From: HKCCE3408 sp039183205
Lineage (GTDB): Bacteria; Pseudomonadota; Alphaproteobacteria; Rhodobacterales; Rhodobacteraceae
Direction: 5' to 3'
Length of the DNA stretch: 64,000 nt
Assembly (NCBI GenBank): GCA_039183205.1
Contig: JBCDBR010000017.1
Span: 14,227-78,226, forward strand
The position numbers were made by a program, and so were the translations under genes. Shown here piece by piece: positions 27,178 to 35,910 of the stretch (position 1 is its first letter; every line of letters begins with the position of its first letter). The notes under the pieces were generated by a model. It saw only the letters and a list, made by a program, of their open reading frames with translations. It searched no databases and had not been told where the DNA came from.

Positions 27178-28212
27178 TCAGCTTTGGGGCTCGACCGCGC
27201 CACCGGCTGCGCGCCAGGCCCGAAATCCGCCCGGCATGTGGCGCAAGTTCGTGATCCCATTATCAAACGCAATCTCGACCGCCAGGGTCGAACGTTCGCC
27301 GACCGCGCAATAGAGTATAAGATCATTGCCGCGCGCCAAGGATCGCAGCGTGCCGGACGGGGCGCATTGGCTTTCAAACTGGGCGTAGGGCATGTGCAGC
27401 GATCCCGGGATAACTCCGTCTTTTTGACGTTCCCCGTCTTCGCGGATATCGAGGAATTGCCGAAGGTGCACGGATCGATCCTCCAACAGATCCTCAATCT
27501 CGACGGCCGGCACCCGGCGTTGCGCATCAAGTCGAAGACCCAGCCTGAGATTTTCCGGCACCGCGACATCCATCATTTTCGGATCCGGCAGATTTAACCC
27601 ATTCATGATGTCGGCGTATTCCTGCGGCGAAGAGACGTTCAGGCGGGGGTTGAAGGCGCGTTCTTCCTCGATCGTGCTGACCGTGTCACCTTTGTAATCA
27701 TGGCCGGGATAGACCAAGGTCTGCTCGGGCAGCGTCAGCAAACGCCCAAAGAGCGAATGGTACTGCTCATAGGGATCGCCGTTCTGAAAATCGGTACGAC
27801 CGGTGCCACGGATCAACAAGGTATCGCCCGTGAATACCCGATCGTCCATCAAGAAACTGTAGCTTTCGCTGGTATGGCCGGGTGTATGCAACGCGGTGAG
27901 CGCAATCCCTTCAATCGTCAGCCTTTCGTTGTCAGACACCCGCATTGAGACCACGTCGGCCGGTGATTCCGCCCCCATCACGGTCACGCAACGCGTCGCG
28001 TCGCGTAACGCGCCCATTGCGCTGACATGGTCGGCGTGAATATGCGTGTCGATCACCTTGACGAGCTTGAGATCGAGTTCTTCGAGAAGTTTCAGGTAGC
28101 GCCCGGTTTGGTCCAGAACCGGATCGATCATCAACGCCTCACCACCTTTGCGGCTGGCAATCAGATAGGTGTAGGTGCTCGACATGTGGTCGAAAAGCTG
28201 CCGGAAGATCAT
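27178..28212 (-). CDS. Persulfide dioxygenase (ETHE1-like) fused to rhodanese
   Basis: This two-domain sulfur enzyme has residues 1 to about 235 forming a metallo-beta-lactamase domain with THIHADH (His57, His59, Asp61, His62), HTPGHT and GDTLL, matching mono-iron persulfide dioxygenases that turn glutathione persulfide into sulfite. The C-terminal third is a rhodanese with active Cys302 in CAVGER, which can form the persulfide or use the sulfite. The start at 28212 follows GGGAGG; a longer upstream frame has no support. Sulfite made here could feed the SoeAB enzyme at the left of the window. It converges on the small membrane protein gene. Confidence 0.87.
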   Translation of the reverse strand: MIFRQLFDHMSSTYTYLIASRKGGEALMIDPVLDQTGRYLKLLEELDLKLVKVIDTHIHADHVSAMGALRDATRCVTVMGAESPADVVSMRVSDNERLTIEGIALTALHTPGHTSESYSFLMDDRVFTGDTLLIRGTGRTDFQNGDPYEQYHSLFGRLLTLPEQTLVYPGHDYKGDTVSTIEEERAFNPRLNVSSPQEYADIMNGLNLPDPKMMDVAVPENLRLGLRLDAQRRVPAVEIEDLLEDRSVHLRQFLDIREDGERQKDGVIPGSLHMPYAQFESQCAPSGTLRSLARGNDLILYCAVGERSTLAVEIAFDNGITNLRHMPGGFRAWRAAGGAVEPQS

Positions 28213-28429
28213 CGCTTGCCTCCCTGAAATCACGCGCGGTGACAATGTCCTTTGCGGTCTTATACGCGGTTTTCGCTTGTTGCCCAAAGCCAGATTGCAC
28301 CAAGCGTCGGCGCATCACGGCGCGCGGCGACTTTGTCGTCTGTCCTTAGGTCCAGCCCAGGTCTGGTCAATCTGTCTCGCGCTGCATGCAATCACTGGCC
28401 ATGGGCACGCGGGGATTGTAGGCAAGGGC

Positions 28430-28684
28430 ATGGGTCCAGATTGCTTAACCTTTCGCCTCAAAGGCGATCTTGCCGCGCCAGAGTTTCGCGATTGGATGGC
28501 GCGCCATAGTCGAAAACTGGGCGTCTCGGTCGAAGGGATCCGCGCCTCCGCGCACCGAATGGAAATCGCCACGCGCGGCCAATACGACATGCTCGAAGCC
28601 TTTGCCTTGGCCTGTTCTTTGGGCCCGCGCGACGTCTATGTCGAGACGATGGAGATCGTCGGGCCCAAACCTATGGGCGATTAA
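28430..28684 (+). CDS. Acylphosphatase-like protein, catalytic Asn replaced
   Basis: This 84-residue protein has the acylphosphatase fold pattern: TFRLKGDLAAPEFRDWMARHSRKLG aligns (in parts) to the phosphate loop and first helix, and ends with ETMEIVGP. The loop arginine in FR is kept, but the normal VQG loop is altered and the Asn expected after VR is Ala in GIRASA. It therefore may bind rather than hydrolyse acyl phosphates. AAGG precedes the ATG. The 217-base gap to the divergent persulfide dioxygenase gene holds no recognisable gene. Confidence 0.6.
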   Translation: MGPDCLTFRLKGDLAAPEFRDWMARHSRKLGVSVEGIRASAHRMEIATRGQYDMLEAFALACSLGPRDVYVETMEIVGPKPMGD

Positions 28685-28714
28685 TTTCGCGGCAACCGCG
28701 TGCAATTGCCCAAC

Positions 28715-28737
28715 ATTGCAGCGTTCCCCGCTGCAAT
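28715..28737. terminator. Perfect 9-bp hairpin before the Rieske operon
   Basis: ATTGCAGCG at 28715-28723 and CGCTGCAAT at 28729-28737 form a perfect stem with a five-base loop. A pyrimidine-rich stretch but no T-run follows. It may end transcription of the acylphosphatase-like gene, or act as an operator for the purine operon that starts 55 bases later. Confidence 0.35.
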
Positions 28738-28791
28738 CGATCTCCTTTCGCTTGACCGTCGCGGCGGGCCCAACCTCAAGATGAGCCTTAC

Positions 28792-29415
28792 GTGACTGGG
28801 TGGGGTTTAGACGTGGATTGGATTGCCGTTGCTTTGCTCGATGATTTACCAGCCGGGCAAGTGATGCCGCGGCAGCTCAACGGCGTCGATTTGGCGATCT
28901 GGCGCAGTGTGTCGGGGTCGGTTCAAGCTTGGGGCGATCGATGCCCGCATCGCGGGATGCGCCTGTCGCACGGCTTTGTCCGCGGCGAGACATTGGCGTG
29001 CATTTACCACGGGTGGCAATACGATCATGCAGGCATCTGTGGCTACATCCCGGCGCATCCCAAACTTGACCCGCCAAAGACGATCCAAGCGCAGCGCTAT
29101 GCCTGCCGTGTCGTGAGCGGCCTTATCTGGGTGGCCTTAACCGATACCGAAGCGGCGCCGCCCGACACCGCACCGTATCTGCCCGTCCGGACGCTCGATA
29201 TCGCCTTGCCCCTGCCGGTTCTGGCCGCACGGCTCGGATGTGACATCGCTCCTGTTGTACCTTTGGGCCCACCGTTTGAGCTGATGCTCGCGCTCCACCC
29301 ACGCAATCCAGACAGTTGCCTGATCCACGCCCTTGCCCAGGACGGGTCGGATCCCGTTGCCGTTTCCCGCCATCTCGAAGCGCTGCGCGCCGATCTTGAA
29401 AAGGTGGCGGCGTGA
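28792..29415 (+). CDS. Stand-alone Rieske [2Fe-2S] protein of a split oxygenase
   Basis: This 207-residue protein is built on one Rieske domain: C51-P-H53-RG and C70-x2-H73-GW bind the [2Fe-2S] cluster. It has no mononuclear-iron motif. The C-terminal 80 residues are unassigned. It starts at GTG 28792 and overlaps the catalytic-subunit gene by ATGA. In Pseudomonas NdmCDE (7-methylxanthine demethylase), the catalytic protein NdmC lacks a Rieske cluster and borrows one from NdmD; this protein would be the corresponding electron donor, without the NdmD reductase part. No reductase gene is seen in the window. Confidence 0.8.
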   Translation: MTGWGLDVDWIAVALLDDLPAGQVMPRQLNGVDLAIWRSVSGSVQAWGDRCPHRGMRLSHGFVRGETLACIYHGWQYDHAGICGYIPAHPKLDPPKTIQAQRYACRVVSGLIWVALTDTEAAPPDTAPYLPVRTLDIALPLPVLAARLGCDIAPVVPLGPPFELMLALHPRNPDSCLIHALAQDGSDPVAVSRHLEALRADLEKVAA

Positions 29416-30260
29416 CCGCAGCAAACGACAATTACTGGTACCCGGTGGGGTTGCTGTCAGACCTCGCCCAGCCGCGAGAGACGCTGTTGCTCGACAAAAA
29501 GATCCGCGTGGGCCCAGGCGGCCCGGGCGGGGATGGCGGATTTTGGGTCGAAGATGCGGCCGGCAAGTCCCTGCCAACAGTCGAAGGGTTCGGGCATTTA
29601 TGGACAAGCCCCGGCCAACCGAACCGCGACCTTTTCACCATCCCCGAGGCCGACCATCCAGGCCGACGGCTGGTTGATGTGGGCTCCGTCCGGGTGAAAT
29701 GCTCGCCGCTACGGGCAGTTGAGAACTTTCTCGACATCGCTCATTTCCCGTTCGTTCACACCGACATTTTGGGCGCGGAACCCCATACGGAGGTTGAGCG
29801 TTACAAAGTCGATATCCGCGAAGATGTTGATGAGGTCTGGGCCACAAAGGTGAAGTTCTTTCAGCCGCAAGCGGCCAAATCGGCCGATGGCGGGATCACG
29901 ACCGAATACATGTATCGGGTGCCCGCGCCGACTTGCTCTGTTTTGTACAAAACCTGCCCGCCGCGGCCGGGCGAATGGGACATCATCACACTTTTTGTCC
30001 AACCGCTGACCGAGGACTGGTGCGAGGTTTGGCCGTGGATGGCGCTTTATGACGACGATGCCACGATGGCCGACTTGGTCAGTTTTCAGCAACTGATTTT
30101 CATGCAGGACCGGTCCATCCTGGAAAACCAAATCCCCCGGAAGCTGCCGCTCGACCCGGGAATGGAATTGCCGACCCGGGCCGATTTGACCTCGATCGCC
30201 TATCGCCGCTGGTTGAAGCGGATCGGCTACACCTATGGCGCGCAATTGGTGGCGGCATGA
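29412..30260 (+). CDS. Rieske-oxygenase catalytic subunit lacking its Rieske cluster (NdmC-like)
   Basis: This 282-residue protein holds the non-haem iron domain of a ring-hydroxylating/N-demethylating oxygenase. NFLDIAHFPFVH gives Asn105, Asp108, His111 and His116, and QDRSILENQ gives the likely third iron ligand Asp233. The start NYWYPVGLLSDL is like the opening of full-length Rieske oxygenases, but the two C-x-H motifs that should follow are missing and residues 35-65 are a short linker, as if the Rieske core was cut out. The adjacent Rieske gene would supply the cluster. Neighbouring GST, deaminase and purine-type importer genes point to N-demethylation of a methylated purine; that is inference. 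Confidence 0.78.
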   Translation: MTAANDNYWYPVGLLSDLAQPRETLLLDKKIRVGPGGPGGDGGFWVEDAAGKSLPTVEGFGHLWTSPGQPNRDLFTIPEADHPGRRLVDVGSVRVKCSPLRAVENFLDIAHFPFVHTDILGAEPHTEVERYKVDIREDVDEVWATKVKFFQPQAAKSADGGITTEYMYRVPAPTCSVLYKTCPPRPGEWDIITLFVQPLTEDWCEVWPWMALYDDDATMADLVSFQQLIFMQDRSILENQIPRKLPLDPGMELPTRADLTSIAYRRWLKRIGYTYGAQLVAA

Positions 30261-30871
30261 TCCTTTACGACTACGTGCTGAGCGCGAGCTGTTACAAAGT
30301 ACGGCTTATGGCGGCGCTTCTGGGACAAACGCTAGAATTGCGGGCGGTAAATTTCCACCCCGCACGGGCGCATAAATCCCCTGAAATGCTAGCCCTGAAC
30401 CCAGCCGGAACATTGCCCATCCTTAAGGATGGCGATCTGATCTTGAACGACAGCACGGACATATTGCGCCATCTGACCGAGGGCATGCCGGGCTGGCAAA
30501 GCGCCGAGGATGACCGCTGGCTCGACCTCGCGCAAGCGTTGAACGCGAGCCTGGGCTTGGCGCGCCTGCATGACATTTTGGGCTATGCCGCAGACATTGC
30601 GGCTGCACGGCGGACGGGCATCGCACAGTTGCGCCAGCTTGAGGCGCACCTGACCGAACAACGCTTTGCCGGCGGTGTCTTTTTGACCGGGTCGCGCCCG
30701 ACCATCGCTGATATCGCCTGTTTTCCCAATACGGCCTTGGCGCCCGATGGCGGCGTGACGCTCGACCATTATCCCTCGATCCGGTTGTGGATGCGGGCGA
30801 TCCGGTCGTTGTCGGGCTTTATCGAGATGCCAGGCATCCACCGCCTGCACGAGCTTGAGGTGCCGGCTTGA
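30257..30871 (+). CDS. Glutathione S-transferase family protein (NdmE-like context)
   Basis: This 204-residue GST has an N-terminal thioredoxin-like domain (YDYVLSASCYKVRLMAALL, LNPAGTLPILKDGD, LNDSTDIL) and a helical C-terminal domain. The Ser/Cys pair at SASC is the likely glutathione contact. It overlaps genes on both sides by ATGA-type junctions. In NdmCDE a GST homologue, NdmE, has a structural role holding the demethylase together, and this gene sits in the matching place. An ordinary detoxifying GST is the alternative. Confidence 0.85.
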   Translation: MILYDYVLSASCYKVRLMAALLGQTLELRAVNFHPARAHKSPEMLALNPAGTLPILKDGDLILNDSTDILRHLTEGMPGWQSAEDDRWLDLAQALNASLGLARLHDILGYAADIAAARRTGIAQLRQLEAHLTEQRFAGGVFLTGSRPTIADIACFPNTALAPDGGVTLDHYPSIRLWMRAIRSLSGFIEMPGIHRLHELEVPA

Positions 30872-32250
30872 ATGCGATCGTGATCCAAGGTTGCGACGCG
30901 ATCGTGACCTCCGCGCACGCGCCGGTTCTTTGGAACCAAGACGTTTTGTGTGACGGCGGTGTGATCGCTGAAATTGGCCCGCAGCTAGAGCCGCCACAAG
31001 ATGCCCTGCGCATCGATGGCAGCGGTTTTTTTGTCTATCCCGGCCTGGTCAATACACACCACCATTTCTTTCAGTGTTTCGTCCGCAACCGCGCGGAACT
31101 CGATTGGACGCGGTATTCGGTGATTGAATGGCTCGACCGGATTTACCCGATCTTCGCGCGTCTCACCGAGGATTGTTTTTATCACAGCTCGGTCGTGGCG
31201 ATGGCCGAATTGATCAAGCACGGCTGCACCACTGCATTCGATCATCAATATTGCTTTCCGCGCCATGCGGGCAGCCGGATCATCGACCGCCAATTCGAAG
31301 CAGCCGAGCTTATGGGCATGCGATTTCACGCCGGGCGCGGCGGCAACACCTTGCCGAAATCCCAAGGCAGCACGATCCCGGACGAGATGTTGGAAGACAC
31401 CGACGGGTTCATCGCCGATTGCGCCCGCGTGATCGACGCGTTTCACGACCCCGAACCGTTTTCGATGCGCCAGGTTGTGGTCGCCCCGTGCCAGCCGGTC
31501 AATTGCTACCGGGAGACGTTCGTGGAATCGGTCGCTTTGGCGCGCGACACGGGCGTGAAGCTCCATAGTCATGTGGGCGAAGGCGAATGCCCGATCATCG
31601 CCGAACGCCACGGCATGCGGACCGTCAATTATTGCGCCGAGATGGGCTTTGCCGGCCCGGATACCTTTTACGCCCATGGATGGGAATTGACGCGCGCGGA
31701 ACTCGCCCAAATGGCCGAGCTGGGCACGGGTTTGGCCCATTGCCCAGAGCCGGTCTATCTCGTGGGCGCGGACATCACCGATATACCGGCCATGGATGCG
31801 CTTGGCTTGCGGATCGGGCTTGGCTGCGATGGCGCGGCCTCAAACGACAATTCCAATCTGATGCACTGCGTGCATTCCGCCTATATGCTGCAATGCCTGG
31901 CCGCCAGCAGTCGCCAAGACCCGGTGCCGCCGCCAGCGGCATTCCTGGCCTACGCGACAGAGGGCGGCGCATCGCTGCTCGGCCGGACCGATATCGGCGC
32001 GCTCCGCCCGGGCATGGCGGCCGATCTCTTCGCAATCGACACGCGCAAGTTTGACTATGTCGGCACACGGCACGACCCGATCAGCCTGATTGCAAAGGTC
32101 GGGATCGGGTCCACCGTCGATCTGACCATGATCAACGGGCGCATCATCTGGCGCGACGGGGCTTTTGTCGATCTTGACGAGGGCGCCCTGATGGCCGCCG
32201 CGGAAACGTCGCTCCACACCATTTTGCCACCATCAACAGGGGATATATGA
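30868..32250 (+). CDS. Amidohydrolase, 8-oxoguanine/guanine-type deaminase
   Basis: This 460-residue metal-dependent deaminase of the COG0402 group has a zinc HxH at His64/His66 in NTHHHFFQ, then KLHSHVGEGE, HGWELT and GCDGAASNDNSN with the catalytic Asp. The pattern fits 8-oxoguanine deaminase and its relatives acting on aminopurines, isocytosine or triazines. The start is TTG at 30868, with GAGGT six bases upstream and overlap with the GST stop. Downstream genes encode a purine-nucleoside-type importer, so an imported (perhaps methylated or oxidised) guanine-like base is the likely substrate. Confidence 0.82.
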   Translation: MNAIVIQGCDAIVTSAHAPVLWNQDVLCDGGVIAEIGPQLEPPQDALRIDGSGFFVYPGLVNTHHHFFQCFVRNRAELDWTRYSVIEWLDRIYPIFARLTEDCFYHSSVVAMAELIKHGCTTAFDHQYCFPRHAGSRIIDRQFEAAELMGMRFHAGRGGNTLPKSQGSTIPDEMLEDTDGFIADCARVIDAFHDPEPFSMRQVVVAPCQPVNCYRETFVESVALARDTGVKLHSHVGEGECPIIAERHGMRTVNYCAEMGFAGPDTFYAHGWELTRAELAQMAELGTGLAHCPEPVYLVGADITDIPAMDALGLRIGLGCDGAASNDNSNLMHCVHSAYMLQCLAASSRQDPVPPPAAFLAYATEGGASLLGRTDIGALRPGMAADLFAIDTRKFDYVGTRHDPISLIAKVGIGSTVDLTMINGRIIWRDGAFVDLDEGALMAAAETSLHTILPPSTGDI

Positions 32251-33344
32251 TGTCGTATTCACTCAAACGCCGGTCGCTGCTCAAAGCCTCATTGGCCGCC
32301 ACAACCGCAATGGCATTGCCGATGCGCGCCATGGCGCAAGACACGCTGCGCATGGGCGTTGTCCTTCCATCGCCCGAGGCTGACGTGGGATGGTCGCATA
32401 CGCTGATGGACGGCGTTCGGTCGGTTCAAGACGCCTTTGGCGATCAGCTCGACGTGACCGTGTTGGAAAACATCGCCGAAGGCCCCGATGCCGACCGGAT
32501 TGCCAATGGCCTAGTGGCGGAGGGAAATACTGTGCTTCTGCTGGGCTCGTTCGGCTATCAAAACGGCGGCATGCAGATCGCGCAGCGCCGCCCGGATGTG
32601 TCGATCATCCACGCTTCGGGCTTTTTGACCGCACCGAACTTTTCCCCCTTCACCGCAAAATACTGGCAAGGCACCTACCTGATGGGAATGGCCGCTGCAT
32701 CGCTGACCCAGACCAAAAAGATCGGCTGCGTGGGCGCTTTTGCGATCCCAGAGCTCATAACCTCGATCAACGCGTTCATGCTGGGGGCGCAATCGGTCGA
32801 TCCCGAGATCGAGATGAGCGTGGTTTGGGTCAATAGCTGGTTCGATCCTGCCTCCGAACAGGAGGCCGCGCGAGCGCTGATCAGCCAGGATGTCGATGTG
32901 ATTTTCTCCAACGCGCAGGATACGCCATCGGTGATCTCATTGGCTGAGGAAGAAGGCGTTTACGCATTCAACCTCAATTCATCGATGAAAGCCTATGCGC
33001 CGGCGCAATATCTGGGCGTTGTCGGCACCGATTGGGGCCCACATTTCACGCGTCTCGTCGAAGCCCATGTCGCCGGCACTTTCCCGGGTGAAAACTTCTG
33101 GCTGGGCATGGAGGATGACATCGTCTTTACCGCCGATTGGAACCCCGACATTCCCGCTGAAATCATGGCCGAAATCGAAACCCGCCAGGCAGAGATTTTG
33201 GCCGGCACTTTCACCGTCTTTGAAGGTCCGTTGATCGATCAATCCGGCGCGGAACGCTATGCCGCGGGCGTGGCGATGACCGATCCGGAAATTCTCAGCA
33301 TGGACTGGCATGTCGCGGGCGTGACCACCCCGTTGCCTTCGTGA
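32247..33344 (+). CDS. BMP-family ABC transporter substrate-binding protein
   Basis: This 365-residue binding protein of the BMP/PnrA family, whose characterised members bind purine nucleosides, has a signal peptide with KRRSLLK (twin-arginine-like) and probable cleavage after AMA. The body has TLRMGVVLPSPEADVGWSHT and the pattern of two periplasmic lobes. The ATG at 32247 overlaps the deaminase stop. It would deliver ligand to the ATPase/permease set downstream. Confidence 0.9.
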   Translation: MMSYSLKRRSLLKASLAATTAMALPMRAMAQDTLRMGVVLPSPEADVGWSHTLMDGVRSVQDAFGDQLDVTVLENIAEGPDADRIANGLVAEGNTVLLLGSFGYQNGGMQIAQRRPDVSIIHASGFLTAPNFSPFTAKYWQGTYLMGMAAASLTQTKKIGCVGAFAIPELITSINAFMLGAQSVDPEIEMSVVWVNSWFDPASEQEAARALISQDVDVIFSNAQDTPSVISLAEEEGVYAFNLNSSMKAYAPAQYLGVVGTDWGPHFTRLVEAHVAGTFPGENFWLGMEDDIVFTADWNPDIPAEIMAEIETRQAEILAGTFTVFEGPLIDQSGAERYAAGVAMTDPEILSMDWHVAGVTTPLPS

Positions 33345-34843
33345 GCGAAACGCCGGCGCTTTTGGCGCTGTCGGGCGTGTCAAAACGCTATGGCAGCGTT
33401 CAGGCCAACAAAGCGATCGACCTGGCCGTCCATGCCGGGTCGATCCACGCGGTTTTGGGCGAAAACGGCGCGGGAAAATCCACGCTGATGAAGTTGATTT
33501 ATGGCGTTGAGCGCCCCGATGAGGGCGAGATCAACTGGAATGGCATGCCGGTCCAGCTTAACCGGCCATCCGATGCGCAAGCCCTCGGGATCGGGATGGT
33601 GTTTCAACACTTCTCGCTCTTTGGCTCTTTGACCGTGGTTCAAAACGTGTCTTTGTTGGTGCCTGGGAAGCCGGCCGAATTGGCCCGGCGGATCACCGAA
33701 TTGGGCGCACGGTTCGGCCTGGCGGTCGATCCGAATGCGATGGTGCACACCCTGTCGGTCGGCGAACGCCAGCGGGTGGAAATCATCCGCTGCCTTCTGC
33801 TCAACCCGAAGCTTTTGATTTTGGATGAGCCGACATCTGTTCTGCCACCCCAAAGCGTGCGCCTGCTGTTTGACACGCTCCGCAAGCTGCAAGCCGATGG
33901 TACGGCGATCCTCTTTATCTCTCACAAGCTTGAGGAAATTCGCGAACTCTGTGACGAGGCCACGATCCTGCGGGGCGGGGCGGTCACCGGACGGGTCAAC
34001 CCACGCGAACACGATGCCCGCGCCTTGGCGCAAATGATGATCGGGCGCGACATGCCGCATCTTGCCGCCACGCATTCCGACGCGCTTGGCGATCTGCGAT
34101 TGAAGCTTGCCGGTCTGAACCATCCGCGCGCAACGCGGTTCGGCACCAGTTTGCACAACATCGATCTGGCGTTGCATGCCGGGCAAATCGTCGGCATCGC
34201 GGGGATCTCGGGCAACGGGCAGCAAGAGCTTGCAGCCTTGATTTCGGGCGAAACGCGCGCAAAAGACCGCACCGCGGTGCAGATCATGGGCCAGGATGTA
34301 GGTCATATGGGGCCGATGCAGCGCCGTGCTTTGGGCTTTAGCTTTGTGCCCGAAGAACGGCTTGGCCGCGGGGCGGTCCCGGAGATGTCGCTGGCCGACA
34401 ATAGCCTGCTTACCGCGCATCGTGACGGGATGCTGACAGCAGGCTTCATCAAACGACCGGTGGAACGCGCCTTTACCCGCAGCTGTATCGACGATTTCGA
34501 CGTCCGCACGCCCGGCCCTGACGCCGAAGCGGGCGCCCTGTCGGGCGGCAATCTGCAAAAATTCATCCTGGGACGGGAATTGATGCTCAATCCCAAGGTC
34601 ATGTTGGTCTCTCAACCCACATGGGGGGTGGATATCGGCGCCGCCACCGCGATCCGGCGGCGACTTTTGGCGCTGCGCGATGGTGGCGCGGCAATCTTGG
34701 TCATCTCCGAGGAATTGGAGGAGCTTTTCGAGATCTGCGATATGCTGCACGTTCTGCATGAAGGCCGCCTGTCGCAGGCGTTGCCCACATCGGAGATAAC
34801 GGCCGAGGATGTCGGCGCCCACATGATCGGGGCGCAGGCATGA
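33341..34843 (+). CDS. Double-ATPase subunit of BMP-type nucleoside/purine importer
   Basis: This 500-residue protein has two ABC domains, as in NupO/RbsA types. The first has Walker A GENGAGKST, signature LSVGERQRVEI and Walker B LLILDEPTS. The second has a degenerate Walker A (GISGNGQQEL) and signature LSGGNLQKFILGREL, which is typical of this class. The GTG at 33341 overlaps the binding-protein stop. Confidence 0.92.
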   Translation: MSETPALLALSGVSKRYGSVQANKAIDLAVHAGSIHAVLGENGAGKSTLMKLIYGVERPDEGEINWNGMPVQLNRPSDAQALGIGMVFQHFSLFGSLTVVQNVSLLVPGKPAELARRITELGARFGLAVDPNAMVHTLSVGERQRVEIIRCLLLNPKLLILDEPTSVLPPQSVRLLFDTLRKLQADGTAILFISHKLEEIRELCDEATILRGGAVTGRVNPREHDARALAQMMIGRDMPHLAATHSDALGDLRLKLAGLNHPRATRFGTSLHNIDLALHAGQIVGIAGISGNGQQELAALISGETRAKDRTAVQIMGQDVGHMGPMQRRALGFSFVPEERLGRGAVPEMSLADNSLLTAHRDGMLTAGFIKRPVERAFTRSCIDDFDVRTPGPDAEAGALSGGNLQKFILGRELMLNPKVMLVSQPTWGVDIGAATAIRRRLLALRDGGAAILVISEELEELFEICDMLHVLHEGRLSQALPTSEITAEDVGAHMIGAQA

Positions 34844-35910
34844 AGGTGCGGATGATCCGGCGCGATGCGGCCTCGCGCCTGGCGATGTTTGGTGCCCCGG
34901 TGCTGGCGGTGCTTTTGACCTGTCTCACCAGCCTAATCCTTTTTGCCGCCCTCGGGGTCGAGGCTGGTACGGCGCTGCACGCGCTTCTTTTGCGACCCTT
35001 TTTGAGCTGGTACAGCTTTTCTGAAGTTCTGCTCAAGATGGCACCGCTATTGCTGATCGCGCAGGGCCTGGCCATCGGGTTTCGCGCCAACGTCTTCAAC
35101 ATCGGTGCCGAAGGCCAATTCATCATCGGCGCGATCTGCGCGTCGGCCTTTCCGGTTTATTTCCCGATGGGCGACTTTCCCTTGATGCTGCCATCGATGA
35201 TCTTGGCCGGCGCGCTTGGAGGCATGGCCTATGCGGCAATAGCGGCAGGACTGCGGACGCGCTTTGGCGCCTCGGAAATTCTCGTCACGCTGATGCTGAG
35301 CCTCATTGCCATTCAAATCCTCAACTATCTGCTTTTGGGGCCTTGGAAAGACCCGCGCGGCTTCAATTTCCCGCAAACGGTGATGTTTCCGATCAACGCA
35401 CAATTGCCACGTCTCTTTGACGGCGTGCGGCCGAATATCTCGCTGCTGTTTGCGTTTGGCGCCAGCCTATTGGCCTATCTCTTCATGGAACGACATTTTC
35501 GCGGCTACCAGCTGCGCACAGCCGGTCTAGCGCCAAGGGCCGCGCTTTATGCAGGCTTTTCCGAGCCACGCATGATTTGGCTGAGCCTTGCCATCGGGGG
35601 ACTTGCGGCCGGGATTGCCGGAGCAAGCGAAGTTGCCGGCCCGCTCGCGCAGCTCCAGCGCTCGGTTGCCACGGGCTATGGATATGCCGCGATTATCGTG
35701 GCTTATGTCGGCGGGCTCAGACCTTTGGGGATCGTTGCGTCGAGTTTTTTGATCTCAGTGCTCTATATCGGCGGCGACAGCGCCACTGTTTCGGCCGGTT
35801 TGCCGATCGCGGCGGTGGAAGTCTTTCAGGGCATGCTGCTGGTATTTTACCTGTTGACCTTCACGCTCATCCGCTTCCGGTTTGAGATCGCACGCGGAGC
35901 GCCGGTATGA
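34840..35910 (+). CDS. ABC permease 1 of BMP-type importer
   Basis: This 356-residue inner-membrane protein of the BPD_transp_2 family is like NupP/YufP. It has eight or more hydrophobic helices and the conserved GFRANVFNIGAEGQFIIGA. It overlaps the ATPase gene at its start and the second permease at its end. It probably pairs with the following gene as a heterodimer. Confidence 0.92.
   Translation: MKVRMIRRDAASRLAMFGAPVLAVLLTCLTSLILFAALGVEAGTALHALLLRPFLSWYSFSEVLLKMAPLLLIAQGLAIGFRANVFNIGAEGQFIIGAICASAFPVYFPMGDFPLMLPSMILAGALGGMAYAAIAAGLRTRFGASEILVTLMLSLIAIQILNYLLLGPWKDPRGFNFPQTVMFPINAQLPRLFDGVRPNISLLFAFGASLLAYLFMERHFRGYQLRTAGLAPRAALYAGFSEPRMIWLSLAIGGLAAGIAGASEVAGPLAQLQRSVATGYGYAAIIVAYVGGLRPLGIVASSFLISVLYIGGDSATVSAGLPIAAVEVFQGMLLVFYLLTFTLIRFRFEIARGAPV

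Noticed and set aside
33380..34822. 480-codon minus-strand open frame
   Set aside because: Fully antisense to the double-ATPase gene with intact Walker motifs.
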